From Synaphobranchus kaupii (lineage: Eukaryota; Chordata; Actinopteri; Anguilliformes; Synaphobranchidae): a DNA stretch of 64,000 nucleotides. The stretch covers positions 98,944,998 to 99,008,997 of the forward strand of contig CM056377.1 of assembly GCA_029718625.1 (NCBI GenBank), written 5' to 3'. The position numbers and the translations under genes were made by a program. Shown here piece by piece: positions 35,412 to 63,246 of this stretch (position 1 is its first letter; every line of letters begins with the position of its first letter). The notes under the pieces were generated by a model. That model made no database searches and had not been told where the DNA came from. It was given only the letters and a program-made list of their open reading frames with translations.

Positions 35412-36857
35412 CACATGCTTATTTTCCACAAAAACAATGTGCAACTGTTAAGTACTTTTCATTTATTAGACTGTTATTATTTTCACATTAACACATTAAC
35501 ATATTTTTATTGCAAAGGCAAAAGAGGTTTCCAATATTAACTGTTCAATGTTTCACTTGTATTTCACTTGTAGTATATCACACCCTCCCCAAACCGGAAG
35601 CTCGCACTTGTCTGGTTTGGGAAGGGTGTTACCTCTGCTCTTGCGGTGATGACTGACTGACTGTGGAAACCGAACCTCAATGTACCCTTGCCTCGGCCAA
35701 CATTTCTTTATTCATTAATTTCTTCACTTCAGCTCTGTTCACTTTATCCTTTTCACACATAACACAATGTCACCATAAAATTAACTACTAGGAAAATTAA
35801 GAATTTACGATAATAGCCTACATTAAGAATTGATAATAGCCTCCTATAAGCTGCAATCCTTTAAGAGATCGGATTTATAAACTGCCAATTCCCCAAACAT
35901 ATCTGTTTCATGGTTAGTCACTTTAAAAAAAACAATAGCCTCCGAACGTGGCTCTAGTCTACGCTACTCTGCAGATAATGTAGCTTCCTGCAAACACTTT
36001 TAATTATAATAATAATAATAAGAAGAAGAATAATCTCTGGTATACTTTCTTAGTAGTATCTATTGTTTTCTTTCTGGCTAAGATTCCTGTGAAATATGCG
36101 TTGTCCAATTAAGCTTGTTAGCCAACGTTACTGTTGCCAGAGAAACGTCAGTCTGCTTCTAGTCAGGAAGCAGGTACAAGCTAGGCTACTACGAAGCAAA
36201 TCAACATGCCTTATAGCCTACATTCATTGCACTACAGAAGACTAAACTAAACCTAGCTGTCCGGTTCCAAAACATTTCCCGCAGGTAACGTTCTACACTA
36301 ACGGAAAAAAAACTGCGAAGGAATTCTGCTATGCTTATGAACTCACTAGCTCGCTCGCTAGCTTGTAGCCCACACATGGAAGGTTGGAGTTACGCATCCG
36401 GCAATCCAGTGTTGAATAGCCTAACGTTAAATGTATTTCATTTTCTATGGAATACTAATAGCCCTATTTTAAAACTGTATTTCCATATTTTACTGATGCA
36501 AACTATTTAGGCTGTACTAGCTATTTAGGCTGTATGTCTTTCAGCTAGAATGTGTTTGCGTCTAGCCCATTGTGCATGCATGTCTCCATATAGACTTGGT
36601 TCATTCATTTACATGGTTCTTCATGATCCATAGCTCAGGTGGTGCTGTTCATTGTATTTCATTACACATTAAATACTGCTCATCTACAAACTCTTTTAAT
36701 GTAATTGTGTGCTGTCTGTAATAGGATAACTGTTCTCATTCTTGTCAATAGAGGGCGTTATGGTTACTTGAATGTCTGCATGCATTTCTTTGGAATGCAT
36801 GTCTCTGTGTTTATTTTCATGCATTATTCATCATTAGTTAGCTATAAAAAAATAAGT

Positions 36858-37912
36858 GATATCAGATCAAAAACGTCTACGACGTAAAAAAAAAAAGCCA
36901 AGTTACTCACGCATAGCCTACATAGCACTGTCTATAAGTCCTTAATTCCAACTTGCAAAAACTAGGCCAGCCTTTAAAAGTATTGATATCAAAATGTGGC
37001 CAAGTTACAACTAACAATATTGCCTATCGTAGCTCACACTAAATAAACTAGCTCTATTCCAAAGCAATGCTATCCAAACTTTCCTAAATTATTTAATGCA
37101 ACTTGGCCCTGTGTTTCTTCATCTTACCATCTCAAGAGAATGTGGTCAATGAAACTGTATGTGCCACATCAAACTGCAAAATGAAAATAATTTATAGTGG
37201 AAATACTCTGATTCAGATGGGTTGCACTTAGAAATTAAACAGAAAAATTATTACACTATAGGGCATGTTTGAACAATTGTCTGCATCCACTGCTTTGGGT
37301 CTATGAAAAGCACAGAATTAATAAAATGTATTATTATTATTAGTATTATTATTATTATGTATTTATATTGTAAAAATGCTATATGTACGCTATTTTATAG
37401 GTAAAATATTACTCTTTTTTATCTGCATTTATTTATTCATCACCCCTTTCTCTATTGTACATGATGTTTCTTGATATAAATGTCTGTTTGTGAATTGTAA
37501 AGAAATCTGTAGCAGCAGTTAACATTTTAAAACCTGTACATTTTCTAAAGTAAACTTGCTAACAAAGTACAACCATATCCTTTCTGGAGTGTAATTATTC
37601 ATCAACTGTTAAAAACATTAATTGTAATCATATGTTGTTCCATGAGGCACAATCTCTTCACATGCAAAGATGAAGAAACACAGGGCCAAATTGCATTAAA
37701 TAATTTAGGAAAGTTTGGATAGCATTGCTTTGGAATAGAGCTAGTTTATTTGTGTGTGAGCAACGATAGGCAATATTGTTAGTTGTAACTTGGCCACATT
37801 TTGATATCAAGGCAGGCCTAGTTTTTGCAAGTTGGAATTAAGGACTTATAGACAGGCTATGCCTGAGTAACTTGGCTTTTTTTTAACGTTATAGATGTTT
37901 TTGATCTGATAT
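36858..37912. mobile_element. Inverted-repeat element, ~1.05 kb
   Basis: Left arm about 36858-37142 (ATCAGATCAAAAACGTCTAC... AACTTGGCCCTGTGTTTCTT) and right arm about 37664-37912 are inverted copies; the core of roughly 520 bp is AT-rich with no frame. A half copy exists at 26265-26500. No firm target duplication; superfamily unknown. Confidence 0.7.
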
Positions 37913-38239
37913 GATTATATACAGTATATCTCAATTATTTTTGTTTCCCCAGTAGTTGTCTTATACATGTATTCCATATGTTTATCCCTATCTAGAATAA
38001 TATTTCAATGGCAATTGTTGTTTTTTTTCTTATTCACACACAAAAAAATATAGGAACCAGTGTACAAACAAAATATGTAATTACCAGAGTATACATTAAT
38101 CAATGATATCATATTTAACAAAAAATACCGTAAGTATTCTCAGGGTTCCTATTTCTGAATTTACTCATTTTAATGTCAATTGTCCACCAGGCTATATTAT
38201 GCATTTGACGCGGCTTTAAAAAAAAATAAAAAATAAAAA

Positions 38240-38386
38240 AATAATTAAAAAAAGGGCGTTTCCCTTCAACCCGAGCGCCACGTAACAGTGACTGACGTTG
38301 GAGGTTGATCTGGGGGCGGGGAAAGCCGAGTGAGGGTTATGACGAGAAAGCCTAGGACGGATCAGTCCGAAGACACTCGATTGAAG
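38240..38386 (+). promoter_or_regulatory. uap1: Putative UAP1 promoter and leader exon
   Basis: The only GC/CpG-rich stretch near UAP1. It has a GC box GGGGGCGGGG (38312-38321) and ends AAG|GTATGT, a strong donor at 38387. It would splice to an acceptor at 39208 (TTTTTACAG) or 39364 (TTTTTTGCAG). An ATG at 38339 would open an upstream frame that stays open to the donor and, through either acceptor, runs past the UAP1 start in another frame, ending at 39475. Exon status is inferred. Confidence 0.6.
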
Positions 38387-39351
38387 GTATGTGTAACGTC
38401 GTTGGTTAGAATGGGTTTAATTTTACATTTACGTAAGCGTAGATATATGTATGTATATTTGCCTTTCAACAGCAAAACGCCAGTTTCTTGTACTCATTGG
38501 TGACGCAAGCTTTCTGGCTACTGTTTGGTTAGCTTAAGTTAACGTTAGTTAAGTTAGCAAGAGATGTAACAGTGGCTAACCTGGCTAGTTAGCAAGGCAG
38601 CCAGCTGGTTAGGTTGCTTTTAGATTGCCGTGCATGTAAATATAACGAAGTGCAGAAAATTGTCTCAAATGTGGTGCGGTGTGTTTGAATGAATGTTGCT
38701 AACGTTAGCAAGCGTGCTCACACTTTCTGTAGTCTGGCAGTAGATGTTCGACTTGGTTTGCCCGTCCTGACAGGGATAGTTAGCAATATGTATACATGAC
38801 ATCTGTGTGACTTGTAGCAATGCACAAACCCTGTCGGAGTGATTAGCATGTTAGTTAGCAAACTGGCTTGCCACTGCTTATCCTAGTGGCAGATAGCTAA
38901 TTTAATTTCATTTCTGCTCGTGTCAACTAGGCTAACGTTAGTGCTCTCTGTTGATCACTATAGAGTATGTGACATTAGTGACAGCTATACTATAATCAGT
39001 GTATTGGTTAAATTGTCAAAAATACAAAAAACATTTACAACATTGTGTCTGTTCAGCTACACTTGGAAATGTTAGGTACAGGTTCTGGAATGTTTATCCA
39101 TTCTTGTCTTGTTGCGAAATGCCAACCAATGCAATCCGCCTCAGCGACCGATTTATTGGCTACCGGTAGCTTACATCAATAACTGTGTATAGTCTTCGTT
39201 TTTTACAGATAAGATACAACAGACAGGCAACCTGGAGAAAATGTAATTTGTTGCGGTGGTTAACTATTCTCCAGGCAACAGAGATTAACTTGCTGGTTTA
39301 TTGGCATAAGTTTTCCAGTAGTGCTCATCAGAAAAAAGAGGAAAAAAAGAA

Positions 39352-53626
<14,275 letters not shown>

Positions 53627-53716
53627 ACCTCAAGAGTGTGACCAAAGACCAGAAGAAACCTTCCTCATCTTTATCTCTACCTTCCTCCCTGGGAATAAAC
53701 TGTGATGTTCTTGTGC

Positions 53717-53722
53717 AATAAA
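53717..53722 (+). terminator. uap1: UAP1 polyadenylation signal (AATAAA)
   Basis: A canonical AATAAA lies 91 bases after the stop codon. A second signal, ATTAAA at 54072-54077, followed by a TTGTTTG...TGTGTTTTTTG stretch, could give a longer 3' end. Confidence 0.6.
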
Positions 53723-54129
53723 ACGAAGGAAGGAAGCCTCTGTGGCAGAAAGAATGAAGCAGTTTGAAGATCAAACTATTTATTTTGCTAAAACTTATTT
53801 TTATATCAATGTAGTATAGGTGAAATTAGCTACTCCTTCATTCTGGCAAGTAATTTGTACATAGACATGCGGCATAGGTACCATGGTTTTATTCAAGCTA
53901 AATTCTAATTATTAACATATTTAATCGAGGCAAATTGGAAAGTTATCTTGAACATTGTTAATTGTCTGTCAGTTGCTTTCAGTTTATTTTGCTCAACAGT
54001 TTTATTTTGTTTGCCTTTTTTTCCCACTTAATTTGTAAAACTCTCCCTTTGGAACAACCATGTGATGATTTATTAAATGGATGGATAACTTCTCTCAGTG
54101 AGATTGTTTGATCGGTGTGTTTTTTGCAT

Positions 54130-57100
54130 TAGCGACTGGGGCGCATTGATTCAGAGTTTCCAGCACATGGTTTATGAGGGAGTTTAAGATGGGCCGGGGC
54201 CTGCTAAGCTGCCACAGCCATTCAGGAAATACGCTCAGTGGATCCTCAGGACCAGCCCCTCCATCTTCTCAAATCCTCATCTGACTCTCACAGTGTTCTC
54301 CAGAGGCATTTACAAATTCTGAAGTATTTTATACCAACAAAACAATGAATTAGATCAGTATGCATGCATCATCTCTTTTCAAGGTATTTGTCATGAGTGC
54401 TCTAACTTGAATAAGTAGTGTAACGGAGCCATTTAAATGCGGTTAAAATGTTTGCCAAAATCGGCCAGCTTTATCCAGTTTGTATAAATTTGAAGCCGTG
54501 AAAAGATGTGAGCTATCAGATAAACTCTGTATGCTATCGTCCTAACAGGCGCATACTATATTGTTAAGTAGTTTGGCTCAGAGGACAGTCAGTTGGGTCC
54601 AGTTTGGACCAGAATGGTTATTTTTAAAATATATATTTTTATCTAAAGGAAATTTCTTCAAAAGATATAACTACAGTAGGACACTGAGGGTTGATCTGTT
54701 TCTTGCTGATCACTACTGCCTAACCCTATCGCATATGCTGTAAGTATTTGACGAGGGAGTAGATGGTAAGTGACAAAAAAGAATGCAGCTGTTTTTTTCA
54801 AAAGGCAAAAGGCCATTTTCAAGGCCTGTTCTTCAAGTGCAATCTAGTTTGTGAAAAATGTAAATGAATAGAATGACTTACTGGTATTGATGTGGCCTCA
54901 TTCATCTGGCTAGCCAGCTCTATAATTATCTGGCAGAGAGTGAGTACTTGGAGACTAGTGGTGCCTGTCATATATTCCTCTGTGGCCCTCCACCCAAGTC
55001 TACTGTAATTTGTTGCATCTTAAAATGTGCTGTAGCTGTTGCAGGAATATTAGTGTATTCCCCAGTTTTGTCAGGCCAAAAGGCACATTTCAGTGAGAAC
55101 AACTGCTTTAGTTTAACGTGCCACCCAACAGCCTCAGACATAGTGAAAACTGAAAAGTCCTTCAAATTTTAAGTATGAATATTATTTGAAAGGTACATGG
55201 AGTTTTGTCTGTTATGATGGTTGAGAAGCCAGGTTGTGAATGGCTTCCTGCACTCTTTAAAGGTTAAGTGTTTTCAAGTTCTCATCTGAAAACATGTCAT
55301 AAATTAAAGGTAATCTTGCGTAATGAGAGGGGTTGAAGTTTGATTTTAGGACAAGGAGGTCCCTTTAGAAAGTGAATGGTCTACTTCCCTTAAAAGTCGA
55401 TGGATGGGAGTTTGAGTATGGTGTTGAATCAGAACAGGCTTCTCATACAGTTAATGTTTCTGAGAAGGGTCAGGGGCCAGCAGTTAAACATGACATGGAG
55501 TGCAAATACTTCCTGAGTTGTAATTCATTTGTAACCAAGCAGCTGTTATTGTAAAGTATGTGCCTACTGAATAGAATGGTGAGAACAAGTTTTTTGTTGA
55601 ATAGCAGAAGGCATCTTGTATTAGTGTTCCAAAAAATATATATACATTTCAAATTTTAACTACTTTCAGAAATTAATAAACCAGGGTGCTGTTTCACAAA
55701 GCCAGATTACTGAGTTAGCTGGATAACTGCACTAAAACCCGGAACAGCTCTTTTTACTTCAGTCCATGTTCCAGATTTGGGAGGGTTCCGGGTTTTGTAG
55801 TGCAGTTATCCAGCTAACTCAGTAATCCTGCTTTGTGAAATACCCACCTGGTATAATAATAAAAATAACAACAACAGAAGTAGTAGTGCCTGTTATTGTT
55901 CTACATATTTGAGTTGTCATTTTTAGTAGTTTGGAGGAGGTCTGCAGATGCCGGTGGGGGTGGTGGGGTGTCTCTAATTCCAAATTTACGCTCCAATCTG
56001 GACAGTGACTGTGGAATGCTGCCAAGGGGGGTCTATGAATTAATCTAGATATACTCCTGAAGTGAAAAGCTCATGTCAGAACCAAATAGCCTGGGAGCAA
56101 TGTGTGCTCTGGATTAAGAAATTTATGGGGATTCTTTGCGCCCTTCCAAATACTGAGGCTATTTCCCCCCAAAATAATCACATACCCTTGCTGCAATGAT
56201 TTTCAAGTATCATAACATAAATTCCATATGAGAAGCAACCCAGGAACAACACAGATTTGAGGAGTACAGCATGTTTATTCAGTGTCTGTCAGGTAACCTG
56301 TGGTTTTCTAGTGTTTAAGAATTAAATATCAGGTGTGGAGATTTTTCAGAATTTATAGATAATATAATAATTTGCGGCCATCTTTGCACACCACGGGTTA
56401 AAAGCTTAATCGCTTCACGTGAATGACTTCTGCTGTGAATTAAGAGTCTTTTCAGAATCCCTCAGGCTGTTGAAAAAAAAAAAAGTTCTCCACTGCCATG
56501 ATTGGTCACTGGAGTCTGTCTTAATTGAAACCTTATGTATGGCCTGTGGAATTCTGGGACTTTGGCATCTTCCCAAGAATCATCAGAATGTTCCTTTTTT
56601 TCAGTTTTTTTTTTTTTTTTTTTTTTTTGAAGGGGTGTCTTACCTCAGCCCTCTTTCTGCCTCAGAAAGAAGTCTTAGGGAAAAGGCTCGGATTCACTCC
56701 AGCTCCCTCTCACTAACAGCCTGGATTACAGTCTTTCCTGAGCAAATGGTTTGAAAACAGCAACCCTTTAACAGTGAGTTCAATCTTTCTTTCTTTATAA
56801 TATTGTTTGGCCCTTGGAGATCTTAACTCGCTTAAGTGGTTTTTGGAAGAATGAAAAATGTGAGATAACTGTTTTATTTAAATAAGGTGAGAAACGTTCT
56901 TCCCACCTTCCGTGTTGGTTGTGGTAATCTGCTTCATGCTGGGTATGTGTTCAGTGTACCAAGGCTTGTGGAAAGACTATTTCATTTTTCTTTTTGTTCG
57001 CTGCTGTTTGCATGGCAGGCAAAAATAGAGGATAGCAGAGAAACCTGATGCCTGTAGGTTGCAGATGGATCCATACTTTCAGAAGCATTTGTGGAAATCA

Positions 57101-59153
57101 GCTGCCTCAGGTCCATTGTGTGAATTGAAAAAATTTATATTGATTTTGGTCAATTTATGCACTACTATGAATACAGATCTCAATTAGATTTTTTCCCTAT
57201 GCTCGTGGTTTTAATGCAGGTTTGGCTTAAAAATAAAACATATCAGATATTTTATGTTTTTTATTCATTCTCATTTATCCAATAAGACAAATATCCCATA
57301 TTTGTTTCTATAGCTACTTTATTGTACTCTGTATTGGATTAGGGTGTTATTTCTGTTTTGTATACTTTTTCAGGTTCATAATAGAAAGAATGGAAATGCA
57401 AGCAGAAAATGTACACTTGTTCATTATGTTCAAATATAGGGTACTTTCGTACTAATTAAAAGATACTGTCATTTAAGAAAGTCAAAGGTTATCATTTAGA
57501 AAAATTTCAGTCTTCATCATGGTGTTCTTGAGGCTTAGTAAATACAAATGAAAGGAACTGTATGTTAGTCTCTTTGTGTGATCACATACCTTTATTGCTT
57601 GTGCAGCATCTGGACTAGCATTCTTCTCTGTATTCAAGTAACAATTCATTTAAATTGTGTTTTCTTTAAGATTTAAAAAAAACTATCTATTTGACTTGCC
57701 TGATGTGACTGCAAACTATATAAATGGCGTTACTATGTACCACATATAGTATATAGTACATAAGAATTTTTTACCACAGGAATTTATTAAGCAAAATGCA
57801 AAAAGCTAATATAAATTCTTACTGTAAATATATTTGGAAAAGAGGGATAGTAAGGTTTCAAGACTGTCAAAGACTGGCTTTTAAGAATTTAGAATGATTT
57901 AGTTTGTCAGTGAATCAAATAAGTGAATCCGGAAGCCCGTCGTTTCCTAATGTTGACTTCCTTGACTGAATGCCTGGATGTACACAGTGCTGTTCCTTGT
58001 TTTCTCTACAACCTTCTCACTTCATTTAATCAGCCCCTTCTGTGCCCCTTCTTTCATATCTACATTAGCTAAAAGACTTTGAATAACCTTTACCCGTTGC
58101 AGATAACCTTAACACATTTAAAGGTAGTGAAAATGCAGTTTTAGGAATACTGCCTATGATATAATGTGTAATGTATTTTTATAATGTATTTATTTAGTTT
58201 TTACATTGTGCATGCAAAACAAAACCTGTGTTGATTGGGCAGACACATGTGAGGATTAGTTAGGTGATGTACATTCACTGTTGCTTTAATACATTTATAC
58301 GATACAGAACCGTTTTAATACATTGATTTTACATCATAATGTTATGTAAAGAAACCATTCCTCTCCAATCCCCCACCGCCATTTTGTTTCCTGATAAAAA
58401 TGTATGGCTCAAACTAATTTTGTTTGATGTTATCTTTTATCTTTGTTGCTGTTATTCTGAATTTGAAATCTTGTATTGGGCCAAATGTAACCTATCCAGT
58501 ATCAGTCATGGTTGTATTGCTAACTGTTTATGGGAGAAAAGTTGTTTCAGAGAAGGCAACATTGTGTGTCACATGACCTCCATACCACTCAGAGCATGGG
58601 TTTTTTGTTAGACAGAGTTCATGACCTTACTGCTGTGAATAGCCAAAGATGAACTCTCCATGGTGTCAACATGTGTTTTGAGTTATCCGAGGTATGCTCA
58701 GCAGACTCCCCTACACCCCCTTAACTCTCTGAAGGTAGCTTTGACAAGTTGGTCCTTTCTTTCATGGAGGTGTGGGCTTTATTTTGACAGCTTGAGTGAC
58801 CTGCAATGTTCACACAGCATGCCTCTCCTGTGCTCTGTTAAGGAATCATGAAACATGTCGCTCATGGTCAGGTGGAACCATATTTATGCAATCTGTTTTG
58901 GGGGAGGAAGGGGGGGGGGGGGTGTGGTTCCAAAACTGGTAATCTCCTGTTATCCAATTATTGTTTTCAAAAGTGTAGTAATACAATATTTAAACATTGT
59001 AGTCAGATCAATAAAAGGAATTTTATGATATCAGGCTTATAGACCTGCTACTCTAGCACTCAGCTCCCTGGCTATGCTGTGAGTGAGAAAAGATTATAAA
59101 CTGATGGCACTGAGTTTGTGGAACCATGCTATATGAATTAGCAATCCACCCTT
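54130..59153. other. No gene recognised downstream of UAP1
   Basis: About 5 kb of AT-rich sequence, with a hairpin MITE at 55681-55851 and a poly-T tract at about 56605-56629. No exon of the next syntenic gene was identified. Confidence 0.45.
55681..55851. mobile_element. Hairpin MITE, 171 bp
   Basis: CCAGGGTGCTGTTTCACAAA and the complement TTTGTGAAATACCCACCTGG form the outer ends; inner arms ATTACTGAGTTAGCTGGATA and complement follow. Arms are about 65 bp around a short spacer. Target duplication not clear; family unknown. Confidence 0.8.
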
Positions 59154-60773
59154 TGTCATGGTTTTTGACGATTTCTTCCCTTGCGGTCGTTTCCCTCGGT
59201 AGCCATGCGAGGGCGCTGCCCTTTTAGTGGATGTTTGCTCCGCCCCGTCTTTATCGCGAAGCTTCTGACAGCATCCACACCTGTGTGTGGTTACCTCAGG
59301 AGCTATTTAAGCCCACTTTTCCTTTGTTCTGGGCTTCTATATTATTCCGCTTTATTTTGCATTATTTGCACTGTTTTGTGTTTGGTATTATTTTGCCCTT
59401 TGTTTGCTTAGCCAGTATGATTAGGTCTAGGCTCTGTAGGAGACCTCTTTGCTCCAATGTGTTTTATTGGAGTAATGCGGGACTTGCCTTTGTGTATGTA
59501 GCTATTAGGACTCTTCGTCCGTGGCTCTTTTCTGTCTCCGCTTCCTGGTCTTTCCTTTCTTTCTTTGCCTAGACCTGTTGCCTTTTTCTGTCTCTCCCTC
59601 CTCTCTCTGTCTGCTTTCTTCCTTGAAAGCGAGAGGAGTCTTTGTTTGTTTGTGGGTATATTTATATAGTCATTTCTTACTAAGAGACAGGGCGTGTATC
59701 TTTTACTAGGCTTGCGTTAGTCATTGAGCTGGCAAATGTCCAGAACAGCTGTTCTGTTCGTCCTTCGGTACCTGTCTTCTTACGGGGAGACTGGGCGATT
59801 TTGTTCGGAACTGTAGTTCTGTTCATCTTTCGGGTACGTCTCTTCTCACAGGGAGACTGGACGATTTTGTTGACGTGTGCGTGTGATTGCGAGTCCATGA
59901 AAGTTGCCTTGGAACGTTAGATCTCTGTTCCTTTTGCCTTCTCGTTACCTTCCCCTTTATCAGTCTTGCGTTTGGCACACTGCCGGTAGAGGTTAGGACA
60001 CGGAGACTGCTTCCCTTTAATTCCTGCAGCAAGCAGTACACTCCGTTTTAGAGTTAGGGAGTTATTTTTTCGCTGGTTGCGTTCTCCCCTTGCTTAGCTC
60101 TAATTTACGTTCCTTTGTTTGTTTTACCTCTGTGGCAGCCCTTTCTCTCATTCCACGTTAGCATCTTGTTGTTCACTGTTTAAGTATACTGTTTGGGTAT
60201 TCAGTGTAGCTCAGTGTATTTACCGAGCTCGAGATTCGTTGCTCTCGTGTGCCGTTCTCCCGGTTATTGAGATGTAGGGCTATTAGTGTTCGCATGTCTT
60301 GCATTTGGCACACTGCCAGTAGGTTAGGACACGGAGACTGCTTCCCTTCAATTCCTGCAGCAAGCAGTTTGCTCCGTTTAGAGCTAGGGAGTTATTTTTC
60401 GCTTGTCTCGTTCTCCCTTTGATTGGCTCTAGCTCATGTTCCTTTGTTTGTTACCTCCGAGGCAGCTCCTTATCTCATTCCACGTTAGCACCTCGTTGTT
60501 CACTGTTTTGTATACTGTTGAGTATTCAGTGTTTTTTTAGCTCGTTGTGTTTTCCGAGCTTGAGATTCTTTGCTCTCATGTGACGTTTTCTGTTACGCCC
60601 CTTATTTTCCTAGCTCCCTTAGTATTTCCCTCCAGTCAAGAGTGGGAGCTAGGTTATTTGAGTTGTCATTTAAATTTCACTCAAATACAGGGTCTCTCCG
60701 TCTCAGTGGCTTTCGAGCTTAATGAATGAATCCCCTTTGGTCCCTCGAACCTCACACGTCATGTCCCCTTACA
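59154..60773 (+). mobile_element. Solo LTR, 1.62 kb, with 5-bp target duplication
   Basis: It starts TGTCATGGTTTTTGACG and ends CCCCTTACA, the TG...CA rule, and CCCTT flanks both sides (59149-59153, 60774-60778). A promoter-like GAGCTATTTAAGCCC lies near 59302. An internal ~330-bp unit is tandemly repeated (TTTGGCACACTGCC at 59972 and 60304; both followed by GGACACGGAGACTGCTTCCC), which explains its greater length than the copy at 6384. No internal gag/pol sequence adjoins it, so it arose by recombination between LTRs. Confidence 0.88.
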
Positions 60774-61682
60774 CCCTTCCAATGTATCCATTCTTCAGAA
60801 AGTGACTGACAGGCATTCAAGAATACATGTTATACTTGACAAACCGCACTGATATCATGTAATTTAGACTTCAAAACAATTCAGCCACTCTGGTCCCATT
60901 ACCCTTCATTGGCATTCTGCTGTCATTTATATAAATTCAACTGGCAGACAAAACCTGAAATACATTCCCTTTCTCAGAAACAGTCTCTGTTATGTCATAA
61001 TCAGTAACAAAATAAAATATCTATGAAATACCCTGTTTATAATGTTCATATTTTAAATCATATCATAAATGTATACAAATTCTCATATGCCCTTATCTGC
61101 TCATATTTACTGCTCATAGTATTTACCAATGCATTCTGTCTGTCTCTTCATCTCATTAACATTATGCTGTTTTTCATACCAAAAAAATTACATTAACCCT
61201 TTCTATATTCCTATAGTTTCTTTTGTTTTCTTTGACTACAAAAAGCACCAAAATATAAGTGAGAGCTGGTCAACATCCACCCAAGTGGGGTTACAGCAGG
61301 ACACTGGATATATTGGTAGAGGCCTGCTTTCATTTTACATGTGGTCCAGGCAATATCTCTGCATCCTTAACTGCAGACAAACTATCATCATTTGATCTAT
61401 CTGGTCTACTTCCAGGCTGTCTCACCATGCATGATATAGACAGTAGTATTAGAGTGAATATATAGCAGAACCCCCACAAAGTAAAAAGTATAGTCAACAA
61501 AAATGTGCCTGTGGAATATGTTGCAATGGGCCATAAAGTATGCAATGGCTTAGTTTCAACCATTGGTATGTTACCTCACAGAGGAAAAATTAAACAAAAT
61601 GTAATGGTTATTTAACATATATAAATTATATAGTTATGTATATAGTCTGTGTACAAGGATTGCATATAATAATAATAATGCG

Positions 61683-61830
61683 TTGCATTTATATAGCGCC
61701 TTTCTCACCAACAGGTGACACAAAGCGCTTTACAATGATGAGGGGGAAATTTGCCTCTACCACCACCAATGTGTAGCACCCACCTGGGTGATGCAACGGC
61801 AGCCATTTTGCACCAGAATGCTCAACACAT
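61683..61830 (-). mobile_element. 3' end of a 5S-derived SINE, minus orientation
   Basis: Minus strand: GCTGCCGTTGCATCACCCAG, AAAGCGCTTTGTGTCACC, GCGCTATATAAATGCAA. The first block also occurs in the 5S-headed SINE at 6070-6383. The head is missing here. Confidence 0.75.
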
Positions 61831-62899
61831 ACTGTATGCATATGAAGTAAGGCTTCTTTTCGGGGTACCTCATGGCCCCTTTTAGGTGCACCTCAGGTTC
61901 CATTTTAGGGACAATGGCATCATTTTATTTCTATTCTCTGGCATTTAAAAAAATCCACTTCCTGCATTCATATTATCAGAAACATGCCTTTCTTTTTATG
62001 ATTTTGTCTAAATTAATCTTGATCAAGTTTATTTGATTATTATGAAAAGTACACCAGTTATTACTAAATATGAACACGTAGCTTGTATAATGTAGTGTAT
62101 TGTTTCTGTACCTGCACTGCAGTTCTGATTTTTTTAATTTTCCGCTAACTTCTAACACAACCCCACTCCGAGTTAAAGCAATTTTGAGGAAAAAATTTAT
62201 GGAATTATGTATCCCTGTATGTCTCTGTTTTTCTATTTCATCCATTTGGATTTATCGGAGATTTCCAAATGGATGATTTCTTTCTTTCTTAGGGGGGGAG
62301 GGTAGGGTTCTAACTGTTCTTGTATTGCTTCTGAGATTTCTGTTGTAATTCTCTGTGGTAAGCAGGCTGGATAAGAGATACATTTTTCGAAGCTATTGAT
62401 TTGTTTGTCCAAGTGATTTGAGGTGGGATGTGGATGCAGACAGAGTTGTAGTGATGAATGAGTCCTGTCATGAAAGTTTCAGTCAGCCTGCAGCTGCTAT
62501 GGAGGACTGGCAGTCATTTGTGCTGTTCTTGTCATACAAGGAAAAGGCATAATTTCACTGCCCACCTGCTACAGTCCTCTTCCAATTGGCACCTTATTTT
62601 TAAAATGTGCAAAAAAATAATCCCAATCATAACAATAAAACGGTCCATAATGACTGTATCCTCACCAAATATTAAACAAATTAAAAGGAAATATTATAAG
62701 GGGGAGTGTAAGGTTTGGAGAACCAAACGCAACCGACAAGGATTTCTAAAAGCGTATCAAGAGAGATACGCCACAAAACGCGGAAATAGCCGCACCAGGA
62801 CTGGGATAACACAGGATCGGGAGCAAAACTTCCCTAGCACAAGACAAAACAAAGCAACCTCCAAAAACTGAGGCGATCTCGATAAACAGCGAGAATAAC

Positions 62900-63246
62900 T
62901 GCCTGCATTCCGTCAAGGCCTGAAGACACACCTCTTCAGACTCTATCTTGACTGATATTCTAACCTATGAATATCAGTTCCTTGTGTTTACTAGTTCCCT
63001 GAGTTTTTCCTGTCTGTTTGTTATAGTTTATAATAGTATTTAGAATAGAGGTGTAGTATAGCTGATTTACCCACCGCTTACTGTGAACTACAGTCAACGT
63101 TCATTACTAGGGATAGCTGCTACATTATGGGAAGGATGTGCTTTGTCTTGTCTGTTCTGTAGTGATCTTGATGACGTCTCTGTATGCACTTATTGTACAT
63201 CGCTTTGGATAAAAGCGTCTGCTAAATGAATGTAATGTAATGTAAT
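62900..63246 (+). mobile_element. L2-like LINE 3' end
   Basis: A frame near 62920 reads LKTHLFRLYLD, the usual last residues of L2-type reverse transcriptase proteins, followed by an untranslated tail with CGCTTTGGATAAAAGCGTCT and TGTAATGTAATGTAATA. 5' truncated. It appears inserted in sequence that continues on both sides (AAAACTGAGG / AACAAAAAAACC). Confidence 0.72.

Larger units (their letters stand above)
33349..38280. other. UHMK1-UAP1 divergent intergenic region
   Basis: About 5 kb between the two start regions. It contains repeats noted separately (34877-34918, 34917-35225, 35338-35411, 36858-37912). No further gene is recognised. The UHMK1 promoter should lie just above 33348; no TATA box or strong GC box was picked out there. 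Confidence 0.5.

Noticed and set aside
62458..62871. 137-codon open frame
   Set aside because: No known domain; basic A-rich composition in an area of repeats.
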